From Phycisphaerae bacterium (lineage in GTDB: Bacteria > Planctomycetota > Phycisphaerae > Sedimentisphaerales > Anaerobacaceae), in assembly GCA_030608075.1 (NCBI GenBank), contig JAUWIU010000004.1, forward strand, positions 1 through 54,299: 54,299 nucleotides of DNA, in the 5' to 3' direction. Every line of letters starts with the position of its first letter. The first letter of the stretch is position 1. A program made the translations under genes and the position numbers. Below the pieces are notes generated by a model, which was given only the letters and a program-made list of their open reading frames with translations, searched no databases and was not told the DNA's origin. Below, piece by piece: positions 8,380 through 17,222 of this stretch.

Positions 8380-8563
8380 TTAAAGCGAAAGACAAGAGTT
8401 TTATTGATATTTGAAAAACTAAAGAAACAAGTAAGACTTTGTCACCCCTGCGAAAGCAGTGGTCTACGGGCTAAAAACTGGATTCCCGCTTTCGCGGGAA
8501 TGGCAAAACCTCGTTTCCACAACAGCAACTTGTTATTCAAAGTTCAACAGTCTTTCGCTTTAA
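8380..8563. repeat. Two-hairpin dispersed repeat (copy 1) inside nested inverted repeats
   Basis: The gap between trpB and trpA holds a dispersed element shared with 22391-22480. Its core (8441-8500) has two small hairpins: CCCCTGC-GAAA-GCAGTGG (one mismatch) and ATTCCCGC-TTTC-GCGGGAAT, the latter fitting the ATTCCC-N8-GGGAAT pattern known from dRS3-type repeats. Around the core the gap is itself palindromic: TTAAAGCGAAAGAC at 8380-8393 is repeated inverted as GTCTTTCGCTTTAA near 8550-8563, and GAAAAACTAAA near 8413 recurs inverted near 8568. No ORF of interest is present. It may be a small mobile element inserted into the operon; read-through to trpA is presumably retained. Confidence 0.8.
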
Positions 8564-8590
8564 GGTTTTAGTTTTTCGAGGGCATGATTT

Positions 8591-9406
8591 ATGAAGACGT
8601 ACAGGCAGGTTTTTTCCGAACTGGACAGGGCCGCATTGATACCATTTTTCGTGATTGGCGACCCGGACGCTGACACAAGTCTTGCGGTGGTAAAAACTGC
8701 TATCGATGCCGGTGCCGACGTCCTGGAGTTAGGCATACCGTTCTCGGACCCGATAGCGGACGGGCCAACAATCCAAAAGGCAGATATTCGCGCGCTTGCA
8801 AGCGGAATGACCGTGAAAAAGGCACTGGAGTTCGTCCGGGCGGTCAAGGACTACAAGGACGTCCCCATCGGGCTGTTGATGTATTACAACCTGGTCTACC
8901 AGTACGGAACGGAAAGGTTTTTTAGCGACTTTCACCGGGCGGGCGTCAACAGCGTTCTTATTGCTGATTTGAGTATTGACGATGCCGACGAAATCATCGC
9001 GCCGGCGACCTCGGCAGGGCTGGACACCGTGTTTATGGTGACACCGAATACGAATACGGACAGAATGAAGGTCATTGCATCGAAAACGACCGGCTTTATC
9101 TACGCGGTTTCGCTGCTCGGCGTTACAGGGAGCAGGGAGAGGCTGTCCGACCCGGTTGAAGAGCTGATTAGTAAACTGAAAAAGATGACGAGTGTTCCTG
9201 TCTGCGTGGGTTTTGGAATCAGCAAGGCCGAGCACGCCGCGACAATCGCCGCAGCGGGCGCCGACGGTGTTATAATCGGCTCAAGAATAGTTAAAATAAT
9301 CGAGGAAAATCTGCACGACAAAGAAAATTGCTTAGCTGAAATTTCAGCTTTTTTAAGCGGCGTCAAAAGCGCGATGGAAAATCGGGGCAAAACAGGGACG
9401 CATTGA
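8591..9406 (+). CDS. trpA: Tryptophan synthase alpha chain
   Basis: Cleaves indole-3-glycerol phosphate to indole, channelled to TrpB. In the 271-residue TIM barrel the catalytic pair is Glu46 (LELGIPFSDP) and Asp57 (IADGPTIQ), equivalent to Glu49 and Asp60 of the Salmonella enzyme. GVTGSRERL and VGFGISKAEHA with GADGVIIGSRIV form the phosphate-binding end. It is the last gene of the operon, and a convergent hydrolase gene ends 55 bases downstream. No clear intrinsic terminator was seen in that gap. Its substrate needs trpC (indole-3-glycerol phosphate synthase), which must be elsewhere in the genome. Confidence 0.96.
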   Translation: MKTYRQVFSELDRAALIPFFVIGDPDADTSLAVVKTAIDAGADVLELGIPFSDPIADGPTIQKADIRALASGMTVKKALEFVRAVKDYKDVPIGLLMYYNLVYQYGTERFFSDFHRAGVNSVLIADLSIDDADEIIAPATSAGLDTVFMVTPNTNTDRMKVIASKTTGFIYAVSLLGVTGSRERLSDPVEELISKLKKMTSVPVCVGFGISKAEHAATIAAAGADGVIIGSRIVKIIEENLHDKENCLAEISAFLSGVKSAMENRGKTGTH

Positions 9407-9461
9407 AGACATCCGGTAAGCAAAGAAATAGCTAAAGGGTCGAAAGAGTATATGGCGCGTT

Positions 9462-11606
9462 CTACCATAATGCTTCTTTGTAGGACCTGACGGCGTGAGC
9501 GGGTCTGCGATGCTGGGGGCTGAACACGTGCATAGTCCGGGGCTTTTCGATTACAACGGCAGTTTCATCAATCGAGCCATCCGGTTTTGTAACATTTTCC
9601 AGCGACAGAGACAAATGCTTTGCGAAGAACTTATAGGCGCCGAGGCGCTTTGACGGGCCGTAATCGTGGGCCTCGTTTTGAAGATGTATGTTTTCGACAA
9701 GGGCCTCGGCGCCGTAGAGGCGATAAACATTTCGAATGTAAGGGAACTCAACGTTCGGGACATTTTTGGTCCAGTCGCTGCCGTCCGAGATAATCAACTG
9801 CGGGCGCGGTGCAGCCAGTGCGGCAATCTCGGCATTATTTGTCTGGTGGGTGGCGCTTTTATGAATGGGCATACCGCTTTCACAGATGCAGCCGCCAAAA
9901 AAATGCGCCGAAACCATCACTACGGGAACGGACACGGCAATGCGCTCGTCGACCGCAGTAAGCAGAAACGTTTGTGTCCCTCCGCCTGAGGCACCGGTTA
10001 CACCAATCCTGGCGGGGTCGACATCTTCGAGTGAAACAAGAAAATCAACTACGCGTATACTGTTCCACGTTTGCAGTGCAACGGCCTTTTGGCATTTTCC
10101 GTGCGAACGAGGAAACTCATAATCGCTCAACTGATTCGATTCTCCCCATCCCACCATATCGTAGGAAAAAACGACTGCGCCCATCCGCGCCAGCATCGCA
10201 CATCGTATCTGCTGGTCATCACGAAAGCGTCCGCCGCCATTCGGCTCGGAGAAGTGTCCGTGCGGGCACAGGACAGCGGCAAAAGGCGCCTCGCCGGCCA
10301 GCGGTCGATAGAGATTTCCCGTCACGAAGAAGCCCGGCAAACTCTCAAAGGCTGCGTTTTCCACCGTATAGCCGTCGTATCGACGGCGGCTGTGGATAAT
10401 TGGATTCAGCGGGCACTTCCCCGGCGCCGGCAGCAGTTCGGCTCCACGAAGAATACCCTCGCGAATACGCTTGGCCCGGGCTTTCCATTCCGGCAGGCTG
10501 CTGTAGCTGCGGGCAAAGGCGGCAAGCTGATTTTTTGCGGCTTGTTCGCTCTGGTAATTGCCTCGGCAAAGCTCAGGGCCGGCGGTTTGCTGTTTCCTCT
10601 GCTTAGCAAGCCAGGTGAGTGCTGCCTGATAGACAATTTCGTGACCGCCATCGAAAAGGGTAACGCGGGCCTTGCCGGAAGTTCTTCTAAAGAGCGGGGT
10701 TTTCTTTCCATAGCTCGGGTCAATTAGCTTTTTTTTCAAGTGGGCCGGGACTTCTGCTCTTTCGACAAAATACGTGATATCGGCCTGGCAGATGCGGTCC
10801 TTCTCTGCGGCGACAAGATTGAAAGCCCGCAGCGAATGACTGACCGGAACCGAGCCCGTATGGCCGTCTGTAATCCCGGCATTGATATCCAGCGGCAGAG
10901 CAACAGCGTTTTTCAGATAGGTGATGGGTGAACGTTTTTTATACTCAAGGTCGACCTGGGGGCCTGCCCCGGGAACACCTCCGCAGGATTTGACAATATC
11001 CTTACTATACTTGCGGCCCGCCTTAACGCACTCATAAAACCAGGCCTTGAGGTCGGTAATGGGGACCCATGCCGACACTCCCGCCCATATATCCGCAGCC
11101 CTGCCGGCCATCAGCAGCGATGTATATCCGCCTCCCGAGGCACCTACGAGATATATGCGGGTCGAATCGACCTTTGCCTTGCGCCTGGCATAATCGACTG
11201 CGCTAATTATGTCTTTGACAACCAACTGCGAACCGGTAGCTTGCGGTTTTCTGTTAGGGCCGCGAAAATTCGGATGTATGAAGACCCAGCCTTTCTCGAT
11301 GCACCATTTTGCATACGGCACGGACATCGTCTGGGTATAGTCCGCCGACCAGGTATGCAGAGCAACAAGCAGAGGTACAGGTTTTTCTGTGGTGGGGGCA
11401 TAAAACAGAGCCGGCTGAAGAGTGGAATCGGCACTGGTTGTGTATGTGATTTCTTTTACCTGCGGCGGCCAGCCCTTTTCCACCAATGGCGACGTATCTG
11501 CCGGCTTGCCGAACTGCTCAGCCGAATTGATACTCAGGGCCTGTTGATAAGAGACCAGGACAACAATGGCTATGCAAAAAAAAGAAATTTTGACTGTCAG
11601 GTTCAT
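9462..11606 (-). CDS. Secreted double alpha/beta-hydrolase (prolyl-oligopeptidase-like plus esterase-like)
   Basis: A 714-residue protein starting at ATG 11606 with a signal peptide (MNLTVKISFFCIAIVVLVSY). It carries two complete alpha/beta-hydrolase domains. Domain 1 (about 60-340) has the nucleophile elbow GASGGG with Ser157 and a C-terminal FDGGHEI with His322, resembling S9 prolyl oligopeptidase-like hydrolases. Domain 2 (about 380-670) has a second GASGGG with Ser540 and NEAHDYG with His647, resembling the acetyl-xylan-esterase-like hydrolases common in planctomycetes. Both triads look intact. Substrate is not deducible; de-esterification of extracellular polysaccharide is likely for domain 2. 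An earlier start at 11630 would add 8 residues. It lies downstream of the glucan cluster on the same strand. Confidence 0.85.
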   Translation of the reverse strand: MNLTVKISFFCIAIVVLVSYQQALSINSAEQFGKPADTSPLVEKGWPPQVKEITYTTSADSTLQPALFYAPTTEKPVPLLVALHTWSADYTQTMSVPYAKWCIEKGWVFIHPNFRGPNRKPQATGSQLVVKDIISAVDYARRKAKVDSTRIYLVGASGGGYTSLLMAGRAADIWAGVSAWVPITDLKAWFYECVKAGRKYSKDIVKSCGGVPGAGPQVDLEYKKRSPITYLKNAVALPLDINAGITDGHTGSVPVSHSLRAFNLVAAEKDRICQADITYFVERAEVPAHLKKKLIDPSYGKKTPLFRRTSGKARVTLFDGGHEIVYQAALTWLAKQRKQQTAGPELCRGNYQSEQAAKNQLAAFARSYSSLPEWKARAKRIREGILRGAELLPAPGKCPLNPIIHSRRRYDGYTVENAAFESLPGFFVTGNLYRPLAGEAPFAAVLCPHGHFSEPNGGGRFRDDQQIRCAMLARMGAVVFSYDMVGWGESNQLSDYEFPRSHGKCQKAVALQTWNSIRVVDFLVSLEDVDPARIGVTGASGGGTQTFLLTAVDERIAVSVPVVMVSAHFFGGCICESGMPIHKSATHQTNNAEIAALAAPRPQLIISDGSDWTKNVPNVEFPYIRNVYRLYGAEALVENIHLQNEAHDYGPSKRLGAYKFFAKHLSLSLENVTKPDGSIDETAVVIEKPRTMHVFSPQHRRPAHAVRSYKEALW

Positions 11607-11716
11607 TTTATCCGCAGGCAAGGATAACAATAACAGGCAGGTAAAGCAACCCGATTCTGGATATACCGCTTCAAATCCTTCGAGCGGCGGCGGTCAATTG
11701 GAAATTAACAGTTCTT

Positions 11717-13759
11717 TCAACTGTGAATCAACTGGTAGGCCCTTATAAGTTCTGCAATGCTCCAGGCCTGAGCGATACATCCTCTCGGCTTATGCGGCTC
11801 ATCACCGTCGAATATCTCGGAGATGCTTCCGAGGCAGGCGTCTTCGGTCAAATGGCGCATCAATGGTTCTATAAAACCTGCCGCCCTATCTTTGCTTTCG
11901 TGGCTGAAATCGTTGACCTTCAGATATGCCTCGACAAATGGTCCCATAAGGTAGGGCCACACGGTTCCCTGGTGATATGCCTGGTCTCGCTTCTGCTGCG
12001 GGCCGGCGTATACGCCTTCATAGCGACTGTCCTTAGTGCTCAACGTTCGAAGACCGTAGGGGGTCAGCAGCTCTTTCTCGACCACGCTCACTACCGACTT
12101 CTGCTGTGCAGGCAGCAGGGGTGAAAACGCAAGCGAAACGGCGAATATCTGATTAGGCCGAAGGCTTGTGTCGGCAGAGCCGTCGGGCATAATACAGTCG
12201 TTTAGAAAACCGCTTTCTCTGTTCCAGAATAACTTGCGGAAACTCGTCTCAACTTTGTGTGCCATAGCATGGTAATGTGCAGCGGCATCGGTATCGCTTT
12301 GGGCTAAAAACTGAGCAACCCGGCAAAGACTATCATACCACAAGGCATTTATCTCAACCGCTTTGCCATAGCGCGGCGTAGAAGCGACGCCTTCATATTT
12401 TGCATCCATCCAGGTTAGCTGGGTTTCGGCGTCGCCTGCGGTTATAAGACCGTCGGTGTCGGCGCAAATGCCAAATCGAGCTCCGTCGTGATAAGACTGT
12501 ATAATCCGGCGGATGGCGGGCAAAAGCTCGCGGGTGAAGGTTTGCGAGTCGCGGGCAGCATTTAGAAATTGAAAAGCTGCATTGATGAACCAAAGAGAGG
12601 CATCGATACTATTGAAGTAAGCGGTGTCACTGCGGTCGTCAAAACGATTTGGAATCATGCCCTCATCAATGGCGGCGGCAAAGGTCTGCAAGACGGATTT
12701 TGCATCCTGGAACCTGGCTGTTGCGAGCAAAAGACCGGGCAGCGATATAAACGTGTCTCTGCCCCAGTCTGCAAACCAGGGAAAGCCAGCCAGGATAGTA
12801 GTCCTGGGAGAATCTCCGCTGCGCTGCATTTGGCGTTTCACAACGAACTGCTCGGCCGCCAAACAAAGTGTTGTTAGTTTTCCGTCCTTGTCCTTTGCAG
12901 AGGCCGTGACGGCATTGTGGGATTTCTGCAAGTCCCTGCAGACGGTTTTCATATCAACACCGACAATCTGCTCAGGCCTGCACCAATCGCTGATATTAGC
13001 GAGGAAAACGACCTTAGTGGGCGCGTCTATCCTGCATTTAAAGAAGCCGGGCGTCCATAAGTCTTCGGTAAAATCCTGGCCCCTACGCTTGTCATTTCGA
13101 TATATGAAATTGAACCACCACTGTGGGTCACTCTCGAAGCTGCCCGAGTCACAGGTCAGGAACAGCTCACAACTGTTCGGCATATCGTGACGAACGAGCA
13201 ACCCGCCGGCAAGCCATTTCGAGCACAGCCGAGCGTAGGATTTTTGCAGCGAGTGGAAGTCCCTCAAGCCCACAAACGGACGCAGCGCAAGCTGGACGGG
13301 CTTGTCAACCCGCACAAAGTCATAGACCAATGCGACGGTATCGGCATCGCGCTGAAGATATATCGATTTGGTCAGCTCAAGCCCATTGACCTGATAATCA
13401 AAATGTACGCCTATGTCGCGGCGGAATCTCTTGAGGTATTTGAAACCCTGCGGTGCGAATTTCCCGACGAATTCAAAGGTCGAAAGATTGAGCAGCTCTG
13501 CGCCGAATATCAACATGTCCCGGCAGTTAGCCAGTGCCATTATTCTGTCCACAGGCGGGTTCAATGAGCCGATGAGCAGCCCGTGGTATCTTCTGGTATT
13601 GCATCCGACAATGGTTGATGACGAGTAGCCGCCGCGTTCGTTGGTCAACAACCACTCTTTCGTCAACAAGTCTTCAACATTTCTGTTATCGGTCGGTACC
13701 GAAAGACTTTCGGCTCTTTCAACTTTTTGGATTGTGGACACAACATTGTTCCCCAACAA
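11717..13759 (-). CDS. Amylo-alpha-1,6-glucosidase / glycogen debranching enzyme (GH133-like)
   Basis: Removes alpha-1,6 branch glucose from limit dextrins. The 680-residue protein has the bacterial/archaeal GDE layout: N-terminal sandwich domain (WLLTNERGGYSSSTIVGCNTRRYHGLL, about residues 35-62), linker, then an (alpha/alpha)6 barrel with the hallmark AGFPWFADWGRDTFISLPG (about 328-347), LTWMDAKYEG and the C-terminal YHQGTVWPYLMGPF. The start is uncertain: TTG 13759 is the earliest, and the conserved region begins about 30 residues in. It lies in a minus-strand run GT / GH57 / GDE, consistent with storage-glucan turnover. There is no signal peptide, so it acts in the cytoplasm. Confidence 0.92.
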   Translation of the reverse strand: MLGNNVVSTIQKVERAESLSVPTDNRNVEDLLTKEWLLTNERGGYSSSTIVGCNTRRYHGLLIGSLNPPVDRIMALANCRDMLIFGAELLNLSTFEFVGKFAPQGFKYLKRFRRDIGVHFDYQVNGLELTKSIYLQRDADTVALVYDFVRVDKPVQLALRPFVGLRDFHSLQKSYARLCSKWLAGGLLVRHDMPNSCELFLTCDSGSFESDPQWWFNFIYRNDKRRGQDFTEDLWTPGFFKCRIDAPTKVVFLANISDWCRPEQIVGVDMKTVCRDLQKSHNAVTASAKDKDGKLTTLCLAAEQFVVKRQMQRSGDSPRTTILAGFPWFADWGRDTFISLPGLLLATARFQDAKSVLQTFAAAIDEGMIPNRFDDRSDTAYFNSIDASLWFINAAFQFLNAARDSQTFTRELLPAIRRIIQSYHDGARFGICADTDGLITAGDAETQLTWMDAKYEGVASTPRYGKAVEINALWYDSLCRVAQFLAQSDTDAAAHYHAMAHKVETSFRKLFWNRESGFLNDCIMPDGSADTSLRPNQIFAVSLAFSPLLPAQQKSVVSVVEKELLTPYGLRTLSTKDSRYEGVYAGPQQKRDQAYHQGTVWPYLMGPFVEAYLKVNDFSHESKDRAAGFIEPLMRHLTEDACLGSISEIFDGDEPHKPRGCIAQAWSIAELIRAYQLIHS

Positions 13760-13838
13760 ATCACGGAAAATATAAAAGGCTGACCATCGACACGGAACCG
13801 AACGGCGGAATGGGCTGCGAATGATGAGTCCAGACCGG

Positions 13839-15086
13839 TTAACCTACCACCTGCGCACAAGGCGGGTTCTTGTTCTGTGACAGGTCAAAGAAATTTTCCC
13901 CCATGGCATCCACTGAACAGCGGCTGTCCAGGTGGTCGAGCACGTTCATAAAGTTTATGTAAGAATCGTAAGGCGACTTGTACGGATTAAAGTATTTATG
14001 CACATCACCATCAGCAAAGTACTTTGTGCACATGTAGTAAAAATGGTCGGAGGTTTGTAGTTTTCGCCAGTCGGCAATGAGCTTTTCGTCGCCTGCCTTC
14101 TTAACCTTGTTTTCAATCCTGTAGAGCTCGTGAATTGCATTTGACTGCATCGCATTTCCGAGCCATGCAGAAAGGTCTCTTTCGGTATCGGCCCAGCTTA
14201 TCACATGCGGCACGTCAACCGTACCGACAGGCTGGTAAGAGCCAATTACCTCGCTGGGCGTTTTGAAATCGTTGTCGGGGTGGTTTAGAATCCGGCCCGG
14301 CAGATGCTTCATAAAATCAAATATTCCTGTATCTTCCCACTGGTGCTCACCAAAGGTTTCGTAGTCCATAAACAGATTTACGACATTTCCGTTGCCGTTG
14401 ACATTGTTAATCCATTGGCTGAATTTTTCCGCTGTCAGCGGCCATTCAGTCCACGTACGATTGGAGAATCGAAATGCGATGTCATCGCTGAGTTGATAAT
14501 TTTTCAGCAGAAGTCTCAACTTCTCACAGCCCTGGGGCTTGTAGACAAAATTGGGACTTCGATAGCCCAAGATATGGTCGGCACCTTCGCTCAATATGGC
14601 GTCGAAGCCGCCCATCGACTCGACAAGCGCTGCCAGCTCGTTATTGTAAATCAGCTCAGTATTTCTGAAGACCTTCGGCTTTTGACCGAAAAGGGCCTGT
14701 ATAGTCTCGGTGTGCTTATCAACCTGTTCTATGAATTCGTCCGGCGAGTATAAAAAGCTTAAACTGTGATAGTATGTCTCGGCCAGGAATTCCACACAGC
14801 CGGTTTCTGCCAGGGCATCAAACGTACTCATGACTTCCGGTGAATACTGCTGAAGCTGCTCCAGCAGTATGCCCGTTATGCTGTAGGCCACCTTGAATCG
14901 CCCTTCGAATCGGCGTATCAAATCGAGAATCAATCGATTAGCCGGAAGGTAACATTTATTTGCAACCTTCCTGCATACAAACGAGTTTTTGTGGTCGTCA
15001 AAATATCGGTCGCTTTTATCAAATACGGTGTAACGTCTGAGCCGAGTCGGTTGATGCACCTGAAAATAGAAACAAACCGAAGCCAT
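13839..15086 (-). CDS. GH57 family glycoside hydrolase (alpha-amylase-like)
   Basis: A retaining alpha-glucan hydrolase or 4-alpha-glucanotransferase of the GH57 (beta/alpha)7 barrel. Conserved regions are visible in order: YFQVHQP (region 1, residues 6-12), then LAETYYHSLSFLYSP, NTELIYNNELA (region 3, with a candidate catalytic Glu) and MDYETFGEHQWEDTG (region 4, with a candidate acid/base Asp). Length is about 415 residues, short for the family but usual for the single-domain alpha-amylase-like subgroup. ATG 15086 follows GGTGGG; GTG 15095 is an alternative. It lies between the glucan synthase-like gene and the debranching enzyme, pointing to intracellular alpha-glucan metabolism. Hydrolysis cannot be told from transfer here. 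Confidence 0.9.
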   Translation of the reverse strand: MASVCFYFQVHQPTRLRRYTVFDKSDRYFDDHKNSFVCRKVANKCYLPANRLILDLIRRFEGRFKVAYSITGILLEQLQQYSPEVMSTFDALAETGCVEFLAETYYHSLSFLYSPDEFIEQVDKHTETIQALFGQKPKVFRNTELIYNNELAALVESMGGFDAILSEGADHILGYRSPNFVYKPQGCEKLRLLLKNYQLSDDIAFRFSNRTWTEWPLTAEKFSQWINNVNGNGNVVNLFMDYETFGEHQWEDTGIFDFMKHLPGRILNHPDNDFKTPSEVIGSYQPVGTVDVPHVISWADTERDLSAWLGNAMQSNAIHELYRIENKVKKAGDEKLIADWRKLQTSDHFYYMCTKYFADGDVHKYFNPYKSPYDSYINFMNVLDHLDSRCSVDAMGENFFDLSQNKNPPCAQVVG

Positions 15087-15183
15087 AAAACCCACCAGCT
15101 AAATGCAAACTTTGGTTGTCGATTGAAAGCGTTAACTCTTACATCGCGTTTCCTGAACTCTTCGTTTCAAGCTTGTGCCGATG

Positions 15184-16474
15184 TCAAACCGAAACGAGTG
15201 TCTCGGCGTAAATCTTCGCGCACTTTGCAGCGGTTTCCTTCCAGCGCAGCTTTCTGACCTCGAAGTTACCGTAATCTCGCAGTGTCATCTGTAGTGGTGC
15301 GTGTTTCAAGACGGCTATTACCTTGTCGGCAATATCATCAACGTCCCAGAAATCAACTTTCAGCGCATGCTGCAAAACCTCGGAAACACCGCTTTGGTTG
15401 CTTATTATGACAGGCACGTCGTTCTGCAAGGCCTCCAGCGGGGCAATACCAAGGCTCTGATACCGAAGGCATCACGTATAAGTCAGCCATTCTGTATATC
15501 TTCTGCACGTCCTCACCTCGCAAAAAGCCGGTGAAGAGCACCTTGTGTCCGATTCCAAGGGACGCAGCGATTTCAATGGTACTGTGCATCAGGTCACCGG
15601 CGCCAGCCATGACAAACTTAACATTGTCCATCACTTCAAGGACCTTTTTGGCCGCGTAAAGGAAATACTCGGGGCCTTTCTGCATTGTGATTCGCCCGAG
15701 AAACAGGACGATTTTTTCATCTTTTTCGATACCGGCCTGCGACAAGTTCCAATCGTCCCGGCCATTGTCTTCGACGCCGTTGTGCACCACTTCCACCTTT
15801 TCGGCACTGACTCCGTACCGGCTGACAACTATGTTGCGAGTGAAATTGCTGACAGCAATTACTTTATCGGCGGCGTGCATTCCTTCTCGCTCAATGTCAT
15901 AAATCGTCTGGTTGACGTGCTCACCGCTGCGGTCGAATTCTGTGGAGTGCACGTGCACAATTAGCGGCTTTGCGCTCATTTTCGCGACCGCTATTCCAGC
16001 GGGATAGGTCATCCAGTCGTGGGCGTGAACAATATCAAACTGCTCATTTGCAGCCAATTCAGCAGCAACTGCGGCATAACGGTGAACCTCTTCATACATA
16101 TCGCCGGCATAGTCTGCCGGGCTGAACGACTCGTCCGCAGCGGCGGCACCTGCGTGCATCTTCCGCTTCTGCCTGAGAGTCTCTTCGATTTGTCGCTGGT
16201 AAAGGTCGGGGCTGGAGTAAGCTTGCAGCGGGGAGTCGATTGCACGAAACTTTACATTTCTCAGTTGCGTGGTTTCAAAGGCTGTTGTGAACCCTTGTGA
16301 CTGGGGTGTGAGCAGATTCACATGAGTAGCATATCCGCCAGCGACCATTTTCGGCAGGACAAAGGTAACCTCTATTCCGAGCTGGTCCATTGCCTTTGTA
16401 AGTCCGTAGCAGGCGGTACCCAAGCCACCACTGATAAAAGGCGGAAACTCCCAGCCTAACATGAAAACTTTCAT
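15184..16474 (-). pseudogene. Glycogen-synthase-like glycosyltransferase, interrupted by a frameshift
   Basis: A GT-B glycosyltransferase opening MKVFMLGWEFPPFISGGLG, the glycogen/starch-synthase-type ADP/UDP-sugar motif with a GGLG loop, from ATG 16474 behind a strong GGAGGAGGG. Domain 2 has VLFLGRITMQKGPEYFL and MADLYVMPSVSEP, and there the frame shifts. The rest of the E-P-x-G-I-x-P-L-E-A motif (GIAPLEAL, then QNDVPVIISNQSGVSEVL) continues in another frame from about 15450 to the stop at 15184. Removing 1 base or adding 2 at about 15450-15452 restores one protein of about 430 residues. The lesion lies exactly in the nucleotide-sugar-binding motif, so as written the product would be inactive. 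An assembly error is as likely as real decay. Confidence 0.85.
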
Positions 16475-17036
16475 ACGGCCCTCCTCCGAGCTGTCCTTAT
16501 AATTGCCATAATCCTCTATCAAAGAAGAAGTTACGTAAAATCAACGAAATTAATTCCAAGATTTCATCGCCACATCCACCTTCGCCTGCCCAACGCACAA
16601 ACCGCTCACATTAAAACTTGCCGGCACCAAAATTATCGGCAGCAAACGGGATATTCTTGACTGCCGGCACTCAAAAAAATGGTGAATGTGCTCATTCCTT
16701 ACTATTAAATCGGGATTTCGGCAGAAATAAGTTCAATGAATTTTTGCAGGAAGGCAAATTCGGCCTGTAAGAACACTGATTTTACCGGTCGCGGTCGATG
16801 TACGCAAGCATACGCAACACGTACCTACCCTGGAGAATGGTTTGCAGAATTTTGGTGGTTTTTGCTTTGCCTGAAGAAACCGAGACCGATAACCCATGGC
16901 GGTCAGCAATTGCAAAGTCCAGTAATTTCCGAAACGCTCCGATGCAAGCCGTTCGACTCTGGCAGAGCCGAACAGGTTGCTTTCAGGTTGGTAACAACAT
17001 AATCTGCCCAGTTTAAGGATTCGCCGCAGAGGCTTT
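16475..17036. other. Long noncoding stretch downstream of the histone-fold gene
   Basis: This 560-base stretch lies between the glycosyltransferase start and the histone-like gene stop. No convincing protein was found: the longest frame (minus strand, 16733-17134) overlaps the histone gene and matches nothing recognised. It contains the near-perfect palindrome at 16951-16973 and two short TGCCGGCAC-type repeats near 16619 and 16660. The rightmost part should include the 3' end of the histone transcript, and the leftmost part the promoter of the glycosyltransferase. Confidence 0.5.
16951..16973. repeat. 23-base near-perfect palindrome
   Basis: GTTCGACTCTG (16951-16961) is followed by G-related centre bases and CAGAGCCGAAC (16963-16973): an 11-base inverted repeat with one mismatch pair (A/C) around a single central base. 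It lies 64 bases beyond the stop of the histone-fold gene. It could be a protein-binding palindrome or the stem of a transcript end, but there is no U-tract on either strand. Confidence 0.55.
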
Positions 17037-17222
17037 TTATAAATCCTGTGCTTTGACCGTGGTGCGACGGTTGGCCTGTGTACGGGCAATGGCGGCGTCA
17101 AGCATGGAATACACCTTGTCACTGACCGCCTCAAGGGCCTCCAATGAGCTCATCATGTTTTTGCTCTTGACGTAGGCCTTAACTTTACTGGTGACAATCA
17201 AAGATTCTTTTTTCTTTGCCAT
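17037..17222 (-). CDS. Bacterial histone-fold protein, 61 residues
   Basis: A DNA-binding single-histone-fold protein. ATG 17222 is preceded on the minus strand by AAAGGA at a good distance; the longer start at 17246 lacks a Shine-Dalgarno sequence. Layout: helix 1 around VTSKVKAYVKSKNM (about 10-24), long central helix SSLEALEAVSDKVYSMLDAA through ARTQANR (about 25-52), then the loop-2 R-x-T element RRTTVKAQDL (52-61) ending in a truncated helix 3. The size and the R/T-V-x-A-x-D-L ending match the short bacterial histones typified by Bdellovibrio Bd0055 and its Leptospira relatives, which dimerise and bend DNA. The protein is basic with a Lys-rich N-terminus. It is monocistronic, with long noncoding flanks. 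A chromatin role is inferred from the family. Confidence 0.85.
   Translation of the reverse strand: MAKKKESLIVTSKVKAYVKSKNMMSSLEALEAVSDKVYSMLDAAIARTQANRRTTVKAQDL

Noticed and set aside
10071-10727. 218-residue plus-strand ORF inside the hydrolase fusion
   Set aside because: Antisense shadow of a gene with two intact catalytic triads.
16733-17134. 133-residue minus-strand ORF
   Set aside because: Overlaps the histone gene in another frame, Cys/Arg-rich, no known family or ribosome site.
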